Shown: positions 20,875 through 33,335 of the stretch, piece after piece
Numbering within the stretch: position 1 is the first letter of the stretch
Layout of the letters: every line of letters begins with the position of its first letter
Origin: Stagonosporopsis chrysanthemi
Taxonomy: Eukaryota > Ascomycota > Dothideomycetes > Pleosporales > Didymellaceae
NCBI GenBank assembly: GCA_022560025.1
Contig: JAFISE010000054.1
Coordinates: 62,001-126,000 of the forward strand
Length of the DNA stretch: 64,000 bases
Direction of reading: 5' to 3'
Translations under genes and position numbers: made by a program
Notes under the pieces: model-generated
Database searches by the model: none
What the model saw: only the letters and a program-made list of their open reading frames with translations
Told to the model about the DNA's origin: nothing

Positions 20875-21704
20875 TCAGAATTGCCAGCCACCATTCGTAC
20901 TGTCACTTCCGTTGTCAATATCTTGATCCCCACCGCTTGAATCCACCTCCGAACCAGCTGACTTTTCCTCGTTCAATGTATGATTATCGTAGCCACAAGG
21001 CTGCAAAATAGATTGCTCGTTATTCTTAAGCTCTGTATACTGCTCCATGAGACCATGCAAGAAGTTTTCCGGTAGTTGATCGTGAGGTCGGTTGCACCCT
21101 GTGTCTTGCGAGCCAAAGTCGAAGTACGCATGCTGTGCATCAACTAGCATGCCAAGGATCGGATTTCCCGCGGGAAGATTAGCATAGGCGAATAGGACGG
21201 TTTGCTCGTACGCGTGGAATCCCCTGTTGGAGAAGTAGCTCACACAACTTATTTGCGCAGCGCGGCGGAAGTCAGGAGCTTGTAAACGGTTACCCAGAAC
21301 GCAGGCTCCGAGTATAGCTCGTTCATTAGTTGAATGCCACAGACTGCTTGCATATTCGTCATCTCCGTCACACCCATTTTCGAGCCAATCTTCACCTTCG
21401 CCAGGGATGGATTGGGTGTAAAGCCATTTGATGAATTTCTCAACTGAGATACTTTTAGCTCCGCTCTATGCAAGGATATCAATGGTAAGAACGCAGACTC
21501 ACAGTCGCTGCACTCAACGTCTTCGAGGCAAATTCTTCGCTCCTCAATATTTGTCCAGCAGCCGTTCAACACATTGCGAAAGTACTGGGAGTGCTCCAGA
21601 AGCAATGCTTTGTGGATCGAATAAGACTTGTGTTGAGAGCCGACCTCAATTATAACCAGATCACCGAGAAGGGCAGCCCTGCGACAATGATAAGTCCTGG
21701 TCAT
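20875..21704 (-). CDS. BTB/POZ-domain protein (two exons)
   Basis: Exons 21704-21503 and 21443-20875 join in phase to 256 residues; the intron has GTGAGT and CTCAG ends. The BTB fold shows as LVIIEVGSQHKSYSIHKALL, then EHSQYFRNVLNGCW, CLEDVECSDF and FIKWLYTQSIPG. The helical tail has LGNRLQAPDFRRAAQ and YEQTVLFAYANLPAGNPILG. It ends in an acidic, Ser/Gly-rich segment (SSGGDQDIDNGSDS). It is clearly paralogous to the BTB gene at 971-1812: the two align around the ICLxDVEC motif and share the intron right after it. A protein-interaction role, possibly in Cullin-3 ligases, is the family expectation; there is no direct evidence of partner or pathway. Confidence 0.85.
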
Positions 21705-24700
21705 TCATAACAGCCTGGCAGTAGCATACTCCAAGCCTAGTGCGCTCTGCTTCTTTTCAGCTGTAACCATCGTCAAGGCCAGTTGATTTTGTGGTCCTGG
21801 GTTCAAAAGTTTAGAGCAGGAGAGGAAACGAGTGCAAAGACGGACGAGGACAAGTGAAATCGGTATCTGGTGTGGTGAAGTCGATAGAGTGAGGTGAAGT
21901 GAAGTGAAATGAAGTAAGAGTCCGAGCTCAACTGGGCACTGGTGAAAGCGCGGCTAGTCTGGCTTCACATCTAGCAAAGAGTCTGTAGCAATATAAGGTG
22001 TGGTCATTGGTCTACAATCAGAGCTGCGTAAGGGCACTGGTTAAGCCAACCTCTGACGGCCCACACGGATGTGAAGCTGCTCTGACACTCAGACACACAT
22101 CTGTATTCCATTTGCATTAGAGCAGGACGATTCGAGTATTGTGATGAAGGAAGAAGGTAGGGCAGCCCACCATCGACACCACCTTCTCGTCACACCCTGC
22201 CTCCAACTACGGCTCACTGGTGCGACCGAAAACGCACCAATTGAAATCGTGGTACGTTTGACTTTTTGGTCCATACCGTCGTGACATGGGCGCTGACTAG
22301 TCTGAGAAGTGAGTTCACTTTTCGTTGACAGGAGCTCACGTGAATCGGCAAGCTTGGTCTCTGGTTACCTGGAATACGCTGCGGTTACTACTTGCAACTT
22401 AACTAAGCGATGTAATTGTCCGCAAACCAGGTAAACAAATCTTGTTGCCGTGGTCTACTCGAGATCGACATGTAGACAAGAAGTCTGATGACGTTAAAAC
22501 AAAAACACTGGGAATAATCAAAACCAGATGGCCTCGTTCGCCAGAGGCGGGGAAGACGCAGAGCCGGGGGCCATCGCCGTCTTCCATAAGAAGAAGTGGG
22601 TGCGACTCTGATCTTGCGGATGCACAGTTGGGGGTGGGCTTGGGAAATTGGTGAAGCATTGGCAAGTACCGAGCAGCAAGTCGTCTGACTTTACAACAAG
22701 GCTAATATCCGACGGTAGCTGTTGTCGCGACCAAAAGAAAGCCAAAATACACGTGCATTCGAGCCCTCAGAGTATCGCGATAATGCAGGCCTTTTGATGC
22801 TGCGACAGCTGTCATACTTACTACGTATGTATCCTTGTCTGAGTCGCATAAACTCGCTGTAAGCCGCGTGAACACGCCATACCTAGATGTTTTGATAGTC
22901 CGCGTATGTCCAGGCACACAATAGCCTACACTTTCAACCTTGCATCTTAAAATACTACTTGACTACGAAGGACATCGGCACCATGTGCCGTTGACTAGCA
23001 ACCTCACGTGGTGACATACTGCTACCCCAGACCTTGCATTGGCGTTCTGTGCCAAATAGCCGAGATGGCAAATTTTTATCTTCAGCCGCACTATAACTGC
23101 AGGAGTCTATACTGGTGTCGTTGGCGTTACTGCAGGGCTATCTATCACCTGCAGCTGAGCGGACGGTCGGCGGATGTCAGCTGTCAGCTTATGAATCCGA
23201 GGCGAGTGTAAAAATTTGTCTCATTGACACTAACTGGACAAAGTTCGGAGAAAGATCCTGCTGACAGTAAGGATGCGACACACTTATGCTGTACTATGCT
23301 TGTATAAGGCATGACTAAAGCACATGGTGCTGAAGAGTTGCAAATAAAAGCGCCGCGGCAGAGTTCGGCTCGCGTGTTCGGTGCTTTTGGGAATGCCAAG
23401 ACAGCGTTGGGCATCGTTGCGAGACTCTCGTACCGCGACCAATGGAAGCTGCGTTGCATGGATCTCGAATGTAAAAAGCTCTTTGTTGTCTGAATCGTTT
23501 CACCGTATGCAAATAGTAATAGCGTCTTGATGCGCGCATCTTGTGTCAAGACGACGCAAGAGACTTGGTTTGGGAGAACGGAACTCAAAAACTACGTGGT
23601 TGACGAAAGTAGTAACGGCTGGTGCTAACGGCAGTCCGCGGGGAAAGCGAACTCAAATCTTGGTTGACGTTACGCAGGTTCAGCCCTACATGATGGTGAG
23701 TGGGGTTTGTGCGGACTTGGTATGCCCCCTGCAGCTGGAAATGGTAAAAACAATGCGACGGCTGCATATCGGGGCTCCATTTCTTCAAGGGCTGATTGAT
23801 AAGAATTTCGCGTTGTGTTTCTTTGTCTGTCTGTTGCACCAAATTAGGCGGCCTCGTTATCAACACAAAACGAATCATAAATGGATGATGATGACGGTAA
23901 TGCTTTCATCCCTTAGGCGTCATGATCGGCAATCGCAATACCCCCGGCGAACATAGAACGGCAGAAACTTCGTCAGAATCACGCCGATGCAGGGTCTTGC
24001 GTCCCGCGAACACGGATTGGTAGACTCTGCGCTACGTCAAAGCCAGACTGGCGCCCGCTCAAGAGTCCACACGATGTGGGTTGGCGGACACCATTCCGTA
24101 ACCCGCCGACGATCATGACTGCATGAAGCCCGCTCTGAGATATGATGCACGCCGTCGATGCCCAGCAGGATATTAATGTTGGGGGGGAAGAGGCAAAGAT
24201 ATGCAATACCAGAACATTATTGCGTGAAAATAAACTGCGGAGCCGGATTTGACGCAGAGTCGGAGGGTGGGCGACCGTTGAGGGTGGGTGATCCTGGAAT
24301 GTTGACATCATCGGTCATAAGCGACTCTTGGCTCTTTGTCGCACGAGGAACATCTGTATCCATGAAGTTTCCAGGAGTACCGGCATGGGTTTTTCGGACA
24401 GCAGAGAAGACAACAAAGCCTCGGTGCACCGATATTCAGTATGCGGCGTTGTAATGTGGCTAGTAACTTCTATTGTACAACCAACAAGTCTATTGGCATG
24501 CGGCTAGACCCTTCGGAAATCTCGGTCAAGGCGTGCCCGCGTGGCTGTGCAGCCCTATACGGACCCTGAATTATTGTCAGCCAATCGATTACTGCTTGTG
24601 CCTTCCACAACAGGCATCTCGAATCTAGCTTTCTTAAGGAAATGCTTGCGGAACGTTACAACAAAGCAGACTTTGTGCAAAGTGTGGAGTATCTCCAATG

Positions 24701-25904
24701 TAAAGGTCTTGGACATGTGCCGAAGATGGGCTAGCCATATTTCACGTGAATCTCGGAGTGAACGAGCCAGGCTGTGCCTCCACGATTGGTGACAGGGGAT
24801 GCAACACATTCTTCGATCTACTATCTTTCTCACGTAGAACCGACCTGGCTTAGCAGTTTTTAATCAAGCCTACGCTGAGACTATGCCACAGCCAATGGCC
24901 GTGATACAATGAGACCCAAGCTCATGCTTCACCAAGTGCATTGCGTGTTTACTCCATTCAACCGCGGCTGGCCGCATGCTAACTTGCGCGTCTTGTCCGG
25001 CACGATGCTGAATGTAAGAGTCACCAAGAGCACATGACCTTGACAGTGGAAGAAACTGGACTTAAACCACAGACATGTGACCATATCCGCGGTCGAGAGG
25101 TGTGGCTGTGATACTGACTCCTTTATGCTAACAGTGACATCGGTTGTCTCAAACTTGAATAGCGCTCCAAGCACAAGGAATGTGGCCTGAAAACACGTTG
25201 GTAGGTGTATGCTGCAGCCAAAGACTGGCCGGAGATTAGGCGAGGGCCTCGTGGTGCAAGTGTGTTTTCCGGCGCAATACGACCGTATAGTAGCATCCGA
25301 GCATGTCGCACATCTCCGTTAAGGGATTCTACCGAGAATTCTGTTCAGAAGAAACAACGGGGCTCCTAAGCGCATTTGCAGCTGCAGGGCTGTAAATCTC
25401 TACCAACGTCTCACTATTGTTGGCTGGTATTCTTAGAGGTTTGTTTGCTGGTATCTCGGAACGCAGCCGACGAGCAGGGTTGTCTAAATTTTCGATTAGA
25501 GCACTGCCACACCATTCTTTAGACAGACCTAAAAAGGCTTAGTCGATCGCTGCCCTAGCGTGCCTTCTAGAAACGCCATGCATACACGGCAGTGGGACCC
25601 TGGTCATTCCACTCCTATGACGTTATTCAAAAGCAAAGCAAAATCCGCACCAACGCTGCACTCCTAAGCCGTCTGAAAACCTTCAGCAATTTGCACTCTA
25701 TTACAACTCGGAAGTCCTCAGCATTAAAGCCGTTAGTCCGAGCACAGCCGGTCCTATTAACCCAACATTCCACCGCCTTCCAAAGATCACCTCATTAAGA
25801 GACACTCTTTTCGGCGAGCCCTACCCGAGTCACCGGCCAGTCCAGTCACTAGTATAAAGCGACTTGCCACCCGGCTTGATCCGTTACTTTTCCCTTTCGA
25901 CATT
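21705..25904. other. 4.2-kb gene-poor stretch
   Basis: No coding frame with a recognisable domain was found on either strand. A short GTGAA-type pentamer run lies at 21891-21918. The right end is the promoter of the Rpn4-like gene: TATAAA at 25853-25858 and a pyrimidine-rich stretch just before the ATG. Degenerate repeats or non-coding transcripts cannot be excluded. Confidence 0.45.
25853..25858 (+). promoter_or_regulatory. Possible TATA box of the Rpn4-like gene
   Basis: TATAAA lies 47 bases before the start codon and is followed by a CT-rich stretch (TTTTCCCTTTCG) typical of fungal initiation regions. Confidence 0.45.
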
Positions 25905-28037
25905 ATGTTAGCGCAACCCACAAGACGTCAGCATATTGTACCTCAGCACCACACACCGGCCAACCCGTCACCACCTTCCTCACAGCACCTTGCCTACCAG
26001 CAATTACCACAACACTTCGCCACACAGCAACAGCTATTCGACCATAAGCTGCTGGACGACTATCTCGAATCTCAGCAGCATTCTTACAACACAAATATCA
26101 GCGCGCCCAACCCTTTCATGAGCGCATTCACCGACTTCCCGAATCCGGCGATCCGCGTCCAGCAGTCGACACCTACACCGCAGCCTCTTTCCAACGGCTA
26201 CCAGTCATCTATGCTTTCCAGCGGCTGGAACTCGTATGGTAACGTACAGAGCCAGTCCTTGCAGACACCTGTACAGAATCGAAACAGAGGGCATCAGCGT
26301 GCATCCTCCTCCTCTTCAGTAGGATCAAGTGCTTCGCAGTACCAGTCTGCACCTGCCACTAGCTATCAGTATGTCGCCCACTTTGAGGCCGCGCGTCAGC
26401 GTTGCATTTCAATGAGTCTTGCTGACATATCGTCCAGATCTTTCTCGAATCACCTGCCTACACCTTCGCACACTCCTACCCAAGAATCTTTTATGAGCCA
26501 GGCCACATTCAACAATTACACACAGCAATCCAACATGGACCAGACCATGGCGGCGCACATGTCGATGAAGCAGGCATTGATGGATCAGGGAGACGACGTG
26601 CCAGACTTTGCACATTCAGCAAGGCAGTCTGTGTCCAGCTACGATTCTCCTGCGACACCACACACTTCGCTGGACGACTCCGAAATCAAGCCCGTTATTG
26701 GTGAGACACTCTGCAAGGTCAACTGCTGGTCATTCAATCAGTTTTATACTAACGATGTTTTCGCAGACACAAGACAGCAACCAGCTGTTCCGAAGTTTGA
26801 GCGAACATATACAGATATTGCTGCGGACAATTTCTACGACCCCAACGCTGTATCTGCTCCAGCAGTACAACCGACAAAACCGGTACAAGCATCACTGTTG
26901 TCGCCATACCGCAGCAACACGACAGAGAACGTCCAGCGTGCGCTGCAGGCAGCACAATATGCGCGGTCACATTCGCCTAGCAGTACAACATCGCGTGGCG
27001 AATCTCCATTCCGCAAGGGCTCACCTTACCGCCAGCCCAGCCACAGCTTCAACTCACCAATGCTTGGCAACGCCGCTGCAACTCGAGAGCAGAATCGTCG
27101 TACCGATGCCGCTTACGCGATGAAGCCCCAGATGCAATCTGAGGAATCTGCAGTGAAGACTATTTCGCCAAAGGACGCACTGCTCGATTACCGAAATGAC
27201 GAGGACTCGAAGCTGCCATTGTTCCCTGATGGTGGCGCAAACGAGTACGATAACCAATACAGCGGTGGTGATCAGTTTAGGAGCACCACCCAATCCAGCT
27301 TTGACACAGCATCAGCCCAGTCCTACCGACGCGACAGCTGGGCCACACCACAGTTTTCACCGAACTTCTCAACATCAACCGTGCCTTCGTTGCCAACAAC
27401 ATCAAGTTTCAATTTCGTCACTCCTGCAGTGCAGAACAACATGACCAGCATGCCCATGAGTGCTGCATCACAATATCGAACTACTCCAATGACTTCGGGC
27501 GTCGACCAGACACCCGAGTTCCCGACGCATCCTCACTTGACTTCGATGGAGTCCAGCGCCAGCGAAGCTGATCCGCCGAATGGGAGCCAGTCCAGTGTAG
27601 AGCTTTTTCTGCGCAAACCAGCATCGTCCGCTGCGGACTCCGGAACGTACTCCTGCACATATCACGGATGCTCACAGCGATTCGAGACTCCACAGAAGCT
27701 CCAGAAGCATAAGCGCGAGGGTCATCGGAATGCCAATCTTGGCCCCAGCATGACATCAGCGGCTATACTAGACCGTAACACGCAAGCGGGGCCGCACAAG
27801 TGTGAGCGCATCAACCCCACAACCGGCAAGCCTTGCAACACGATCTTCTCCCGACCGTACGATCTTACTCGTCACGAGGACACTATCCACAATGCTCGCA
27901 AGCAGAAGGTGCGTTGCGCACTATGCGTTGAGGAAAAGACTTTTTCACGCAACGATGCACTGACGCGACACATGCGTGTTGTGCATCCTGAAGTGGACTT
28001 TCCAGGAAAGCACAGAAGACGCGGCGGATCTGATTGA
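25905..28037 (+). CDS. C2H2 zinc-finger transcription factor, Rpn4-like
   Basis: The frame is open for 710 codons, but two introns are probable: 26369-26437 (GTATGT..TCCAG, branch CTGAC) and 26701-26766 (GTGAGA..CGCAG, branch ACTAAC). Both are multiples of three without stops, so removal gives 665 residues in the same frame. The N-terminal 500 residues are Gln/Ser/Pro/Thr-rich and disordered. Three C-terminal zinc-finger units follow: CTYHGCSQRFETPQKLQKHK; an extended one with FSRPYDLTRHEDTIH; and CALCVEEKTFSRNDALTRHM. The SRPYDLTRHEDTIHN and KTFSRNDALTRH stretches match the DNA-binding end of Rpn4, the activator of proteasome genes. It should be nuclear. C2H2 assignment is certain; orthology to Rpn4 is likely but not proven. 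Confidence 0.85.
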   Translation: MLAQPTRRQHIVPQHHTPANPSPPSSQHLAYQQLPQHFATQQQLFDHKLLDDYLESQQHSYNTNISAPNPFMSAFTDFPNPAIRVQQSTPTPQPLSNGYQSSMLSSGWNSYGNVQSQSLQTPVQNRNRGHQRASSSSSVGSSASQYQSAPATSYQYVAHFEAARQRCISMSLADISSRSFSNHLPTPSHTPTQESFMSQATFNNYTQQSNMDQTMAAHMSMKQALMDQGDDVPDFAHSARQSVSSYDSPATPHTSLDDSEIKPVIGETLCKVNCWSFNQFYTNDVFADTRQQPAVPKFERTYTDIAADNFYDPNAVSAPAVQPTKPVQASLLSPYRSNTTENVQRALQAAQYARSHSPSSTTSRGESPFRKGSPYRQPSHSFNSPMLGNAAATREQNRRTDAAYAMKPQMQSEESAVKTISPKDALLDYRNDEDSKLPLFPDGGANEYDNQYSGGDQFRSTTQSSFDTASAQSYRRDSWATPQFSPNFSTSTVPSLPTTSSFNFVTPAVQNNMTSMPMSAASQYRTTPMTSGVDQTPEFPTHPHLTSMESSASEADPPNGSQSSVELFLRKPASSAADSGTYSCTYHGCSQRFETPQKLQKHKREGHRNANLGPSMTSAAILDRNTQAGPHKCERINPTTGKPCNTIFSRPYDLTRHEDTIHNARKQKVRCALCVEEKTFSRNDALTRHMRVVHPEVDFPGKHRRRGGSD

Positions 28038-31000
28038 ATGGGCTGCACTGTATGATGATCTCGGCACAATAACCTGGACCTGACTGCGGCGACCCACAGA
28101 GGCACTGCGTCGGATGTCGACGAACTCGCATCGAAGATCCTGCTGCCTCGGCTGCAACGGTCGCAGTCGCAGTTACAATGGACTGGTCCAGCTGCTTATA
28201 TCCGCTTCGCATCCCTTGCATGTCCGTTGCATTGCAAGAGACTGCGACATATCCCTTTCTAGTCTATATTGCATAGCATTCGAAGTTTCGCTGGACGGAA
28301 CAGCCCCATCGACGCAGCATTGCGGCTTGTCGCCATGTACACTATTGTTCGCGTCTGTCTGGTTTCCAGTGCTTTATGACTGGCAGCGTCTCACAGTTTT
28401 ATGAGCGAGCGCATAGTACACGAATCATTTTCCTAGCACGAGCAAAAGCGTTTACGGTATAGATGAGCTTATAGGCTCCTCCACTTCATGATATCCCGGT
28501 ACTTTTCAGGCAATGTCCCTTACGGGCAAACATAGATGTACAACATTTCCACATACTTTAGCTGTGCTTCCCCCTTGTGACATGCATAATTCCCAATGTA
28601 CAACAGCTACAACACATTCTCCACAGCGGTTGCACTAGACTCTTACGCAGCTCGACTCTCACCCTCGGTTTGCCTGATTCATCTCTAGTCCCTGCGGACT
28701 GTGCGTTCTTTACCATGTCTGTACTGTGTACAGATTCTCACAGCTTAGTGGACCACCGGACGACATCGACCTACCCCTTCCACCATCTCCGTCCAAAGAT
28801 TTTCAACCTTAGATCTGGATTACACCCCTACACCCAAACACGTTCCTGTCAGCACTCTAATCGTGTGGACCACATCGCATCGTGATGCGTGCATGAGATC
28901 TGGGTCCAGAAGCCCTTCCGTTCCCGCCCGCGAGCGCTAGCGGGGTAGGACACAGAGGCTGAGCAGCAGCACCTAGAATCTAGAAGTGTGTAAAATTGGA
29001 GCATCTCAGATTTCAAAGCAGCATTAACAATAACACAGACACGGAATTAGCGAAGGATTGGAAAGTACGGATCCTTCGGATGGGTTTGGGTAGCATCAGC
29101 TGCGAAGTCCGTTAATTCAACGGAAGAGCGCGCAGCCAGCGAGTTTCGACCGGCGGCTGACGGACAAACATGGCTCGTGCGAGCCCACGCTCTCTCCGAC
29201 CGTGGTTAGCCCGCCAAAGCGACTTAAGCTGCGATCGTTGCGTCAAGCAGGGCTGAGCTGGATCTCGGCGGTCGTGTGCTCGATCACGCCGAAGTAGTGC
29301 ATTATTTCCGTTAGAAGGCGAACATCACCAGACGGGGCGAGAGAGAAGTTAAGCACATCTGTTGTTTCAGTCAGACATTCCAATTCGTTTGCATCTCTGC
29401 GAGCACCGTGCCCATGCGTCACCAGCGCACTGTCCGAGGATACAGCAAGCACAGACGTGCGAACGACGTCAGCACAAAGCAAGAATCCAAGCGACCAACC
29501 CGAGTACTTGCGCACCTCTGCCGTCACATTTCTTCATGCGTACCCGCGTCCGTGGGAATTGTAATCTCTCTTCGGGCTTGAAACGTGGCTTGAACCTACC
29601 CATCGAAAGCGTCATGAAGCTGGAGGAATGGTTGAACGGCTGCGCTTGATAACCTTGTTAGCAACACTCTCCCAGTCTGACGGGTCCTCCGCGGCTTTGC
29701 AAGCGCAAATGTGACGCAGTCACACGGATCTAGGTCGCGGGAGGCTTGAGCCATGATGGGTAATGCGTCATGTTGGCGTCTTGATTGGGTCTGCTAAACA
29801 TGGACGTCTTCCCGCGGCCCATGTTGCGGGGCGATTATCAAGAACTCTTGTTCGAGGGGAGAGCTGGAGAGCATCGAGATGCTGGCTGTGGAGTGATGTT
29901 TAATTTGGTGGAGTCATGGAGCACGGCTCGACGGATGGTTGCGGTAAGTGGAGGTACCGTGAAGTTCGTTTCGAGATTCTGTATTGGGATGCTGACTTCT
30001 CGATTTGTTCAGGGTCGCATGCTTCGGCAACATTTTTCTAGTACATACTGTACAGCATGCCTGTCATCATACCCTTGATGATCTAGGCTAAGGCCAAACG
30101 TTCGGTATCGTACCTAGCTTGTTCATTTTACCCAGTGTCTGAGCTGGATCCAGTGAACGACACTGGTTTACAGCCGGAAGCCGCCATTACTCTAGAGCAC
30201 CTAGCCATAATTGCTAAACCCTCTCGAGATGGGATTAACAACAAAAAAAATAGTTCATTTTATGTTGATTGTACAGGACAGCATAGACACAGTTGTCGTG
30301 TGCTTCATCTACATCAGACGAAGGGATCGCATGGCCTGCTGCTAATTGTTTTATGATGTCCCTTTCCGATGGAGCCATCACTGACGTTCTAGTCGTGAAA
30401 CCTTGTATGGATGTTCTCGATGATTGTCTCAGGCTTGTCGTTGACAGTATTCATGACCAAGTATCATTAGTCGAGTGCAGTAATAAACCACAGCCAACAG
30501 CCCCTGGCATAGCGACAAAGCTTGTTGCAACAGGGACTCGTTGGACTTACTTGATAAAGGACCGAGAAACAGGCCGCAAATGAATCTCAAACCGTTGTGA
30601 GATTCTTTCAAGTGCAAGGTGTACGGGAATCCGGACCGGAAGACAGGAAGTCGCATATCTACAAGACGAGAAGTCAGACATCATTCCTTACAGGGCGAAA
30701 GGGAATAAATTCCGACATTATCGGGTAAGGCCCTCCTACGATTTAGTACTTAGCCTAGCGTCTAATTGTTTACAGCTCTGCGAACCTTATACTGAGCTAT
30801 GAAAGGAACCTGTATTGGATTTATAATAGTACCCGCAAGAACAGCTTTGCAACTTTTCTTCGCAACTATTGCTTAACAGGTACGTCATGGCCATTGTATG
30901 TTCACGGCATATGCCATTGAAGTTCATGAGCCTACCAAGCCGGTCGGAAACCGATGACAACACCAATACCGAAGCTAACAGCACCAATCCAATTCCCTTG

Positions 31001-32157
31001 AAGGATGATACGGCAATGATGGCACGAGTTCATAGGCGAAGCCAGGTATATTGCGCCATACTCCCTTGACTGTTATTTGGTGTAAGAACTGCTTCATCGA
31101 AATAGATGAGGCCAAAGCAACAGAAGAGTAACGGGATCAGCAAATGAACAACACTATGATTTACGGAAATCTATGTTAGCTTTTACTCAACGCTTCAACT
31201 CAACTGTGCTGTATGCTACATTGATTCAAGCAAGCTGCTGTGGTAAAGGTATGAGATCCCTATGTCTGCTTCTAGTGCTTCTCTGTCCGTCTCTGACATT
31301 TCCATGTCGAAACTATTCAAGACTAGCCCGGCCTTGTCGATATGGCAAAGTAAACACCACTATCTGAGTATCAGCACAGAGGCGTTTTAAGGTACACGCG
31401 AAAAGATTATTCGTTAGATCCAGGTTTCTGAAGCCCACTGCGGAAATTTGCGGCGATCACGCCTCTACCAGCTGTCGATGTTCACCAGCCACACGAGCGA
31501 CGGGACTGATATTAACAAGACCTCATGCCCGTCTAGAGGCTTGCGATCAATGGCAGGAAACCTAACGGCGCTGGCAGATGGTGACAGGAGTGGTTCTCGT
31601 GGGTGTACTTGAGACATTGAAAGTTGCCGTCAACACCCACACAGGAAGGGTTATCGCTGGTGCATGCAGTTGCGGAGAGCTACGAGCGATCAGCCTACGC
31701 TGCAGCGCAATGAAGACAACCGCATATTTGGTCACAAGACTGACGGTAGATCAATTCACCGTTCGTGCATGCCAGTAGAAGCGAGGTTCAAGGCGTTTGC
31801 CAAGCTCCAGATACTTTACCTGGTCAGAGGGCTTGTGCGAATCAGGTCGGCTTCACTAGATTCAAGGATTTCGTCCTTCATCTTGGAGTGTCTCATCCCG
31901 TGTGTTTCGGTGAGTGCGGCTTCTCGCGTGCCTGCTTTCTTGCTCACCGTGAGTCACACTACTGCAGGCACGACACCAATTGGGTTTAGGCAGCCTCTCC
32001 ATTATCGCTGCCTCCGGTCGTTAGACACAAACTACAAACTCGTTTCGCTTGCACTAGGCGTTTGTTTGTCTGATACCAAGGCAGCACACAACACTCACGT
32101 AACAGCCGATTTGCAGCCACTCCCTGTGTACGTTGTCCTCAAACTAGCGACGTTAGT
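28038..32157. other. 4.1-kb gene-poor stretch
   Basis: Only short frames are seen. The best of them, a minus-strand frame at 29243-29527, begins at a non-ATG codon and has no recognised domain. No RNA gene, inverted repeat or transposase motif was found. The left 1 kb probably includes the 3' UTR of the Rpn4-like gene. Confidence 0.4.
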
Positions 32158-33335
32158 ATGATGGCAGTACTGGATGCATATCCAGGCCTGACAACGGTGA
32201 TTGTTGTTGACAAAGTGCCTCTCGCCGAATATCCTGACGACGAAGCCGAAAAGTCGCCTGAGAAAGTCACAAAGTACGTCGAAGCATGCTCAGGAGCTGA
32301 ATTCGCTGTCACGACTACCTTCAGTGAAGATTTCCCGCAGAATCGCGCAGTCGAGATACGGATCAGCATCGACGGTACTCGCGGTAATCGAAAGGTCCAT
32401 ATGCCGGAATCTCTCCATCGTAGTTTCTGTAAGATGAGCGGCGTCAGGTTCACACAAGATGGAAAACGCTATCACCAGAACTATCAATTCGCCGAACTCA
32501 ATATTGGTAAGTCACTCTGCAGAGACCACTTGTAAGATGAGGCTTAGCTTTGTTCAGTCGAGGATCCTGAGGGACCTGTAGACATGAAAAGTCTTCGGAA
32601 AGAGGTCAAACTGAAAGGGTGCATCGAAGTTTCATACCGATGGGTCGCCGAAAAGCCTCGAGCGGAGCTCAAAAAGCCGAACAACACTGAAAGACCTTCT
32701 ACGCCAAAAAATCAAGCCGCAGCAGTGCCGACTCCCAGCAAGCAGCTTGAAGCTATGGGAGCTGTTCCAGAGAAAGCACTGAAAGGCGACACTCGATCTC
32801 ACCAAGCCATGTTCGTAACTATAACACCTTTGACCTTGTAACAGAAGCTAAAGACTATAGACTGGGTGATCCCAAGCCCATTGCCGAGAGCGCATTCACG
32901 ACACCTGGCACAAAGTACGATTACGTGGATCGCAAACCTTTCGGCATTATGCGCTTCAAATATCGTTCGCTGAGTAGGTCTAGTAATCCGCTTCTCACAC
33001 GTTGCTAAAACTTTCTAGATGCGCTGAAGGCCTTACGTATCATAGTCGAAGAAGAGTCTGAGCTGACGTCTACGCCCCAAGCCCCTCCCATTTCGCGTAC
33101 GCTGTTCGACTTCTGGGGAAACGGGCGTACAATTCGATTTGTACGAAGTGAACACAGGGAGCAGGAAATCATAAAGCAAGAGAACGTAAAGCAGGAATCA
33201 GGAATTCAAGGTCGCATCAAGCGTGAGGCCAATGTAGCAGACGATGATCAGGAAGAGTCTGATGACCTTGTCGTTTTGGAAACACGCAGCTGCAAACGAC
33301 CTCGTATTGCGCAGGAGTTGATTGTACTGGACTGA
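32158..33335 (+). CDS. DUF7918-type protein with SUMO-motif-rich tail (four exons)
   Basis: Exons 32158-32506, 32558-32810, 32861-32973 and 33019-33335 join in phase to 343 residues. Two adjacent ATGs open the frame. The N-terminal ~115 residues (AYPGLTTVIVVDKVPLAEYP, TKYVEACSGAEFAV) and the later DRKPFGIMRFKYRSL segment match the globular domain I know from fungal DUF7918 proteins, of unknown function. The tail has three ΨKxE SUMO-acceptor motifs (IKQE, VKQE, IKRE; Lys 291, 296, 306) and two hydrophobic-acidic stretches like SUMO-interacting motifs (SDDLVVLE and ELIVLD at the end). A basic KRPR lies between them. This suggests a nuclear, SUMO-linked protein, by inference. Past the stop the frame continues 41 codons. 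Confidence 0.75.

Noticed and set aside
21780..21815. GGGTTCAAA, resembling a tRNA B-box
   Set aside because: Flanking bases do not form a T-stem and no acceptor or anticodon arm could be folded; no tRNA is called anywhere in the window.
29243..29527. 94-codon minus-strand frame
   Set aside because: Begins at a non-ATG codon, no recognisable motif, and no exon found to extend it.
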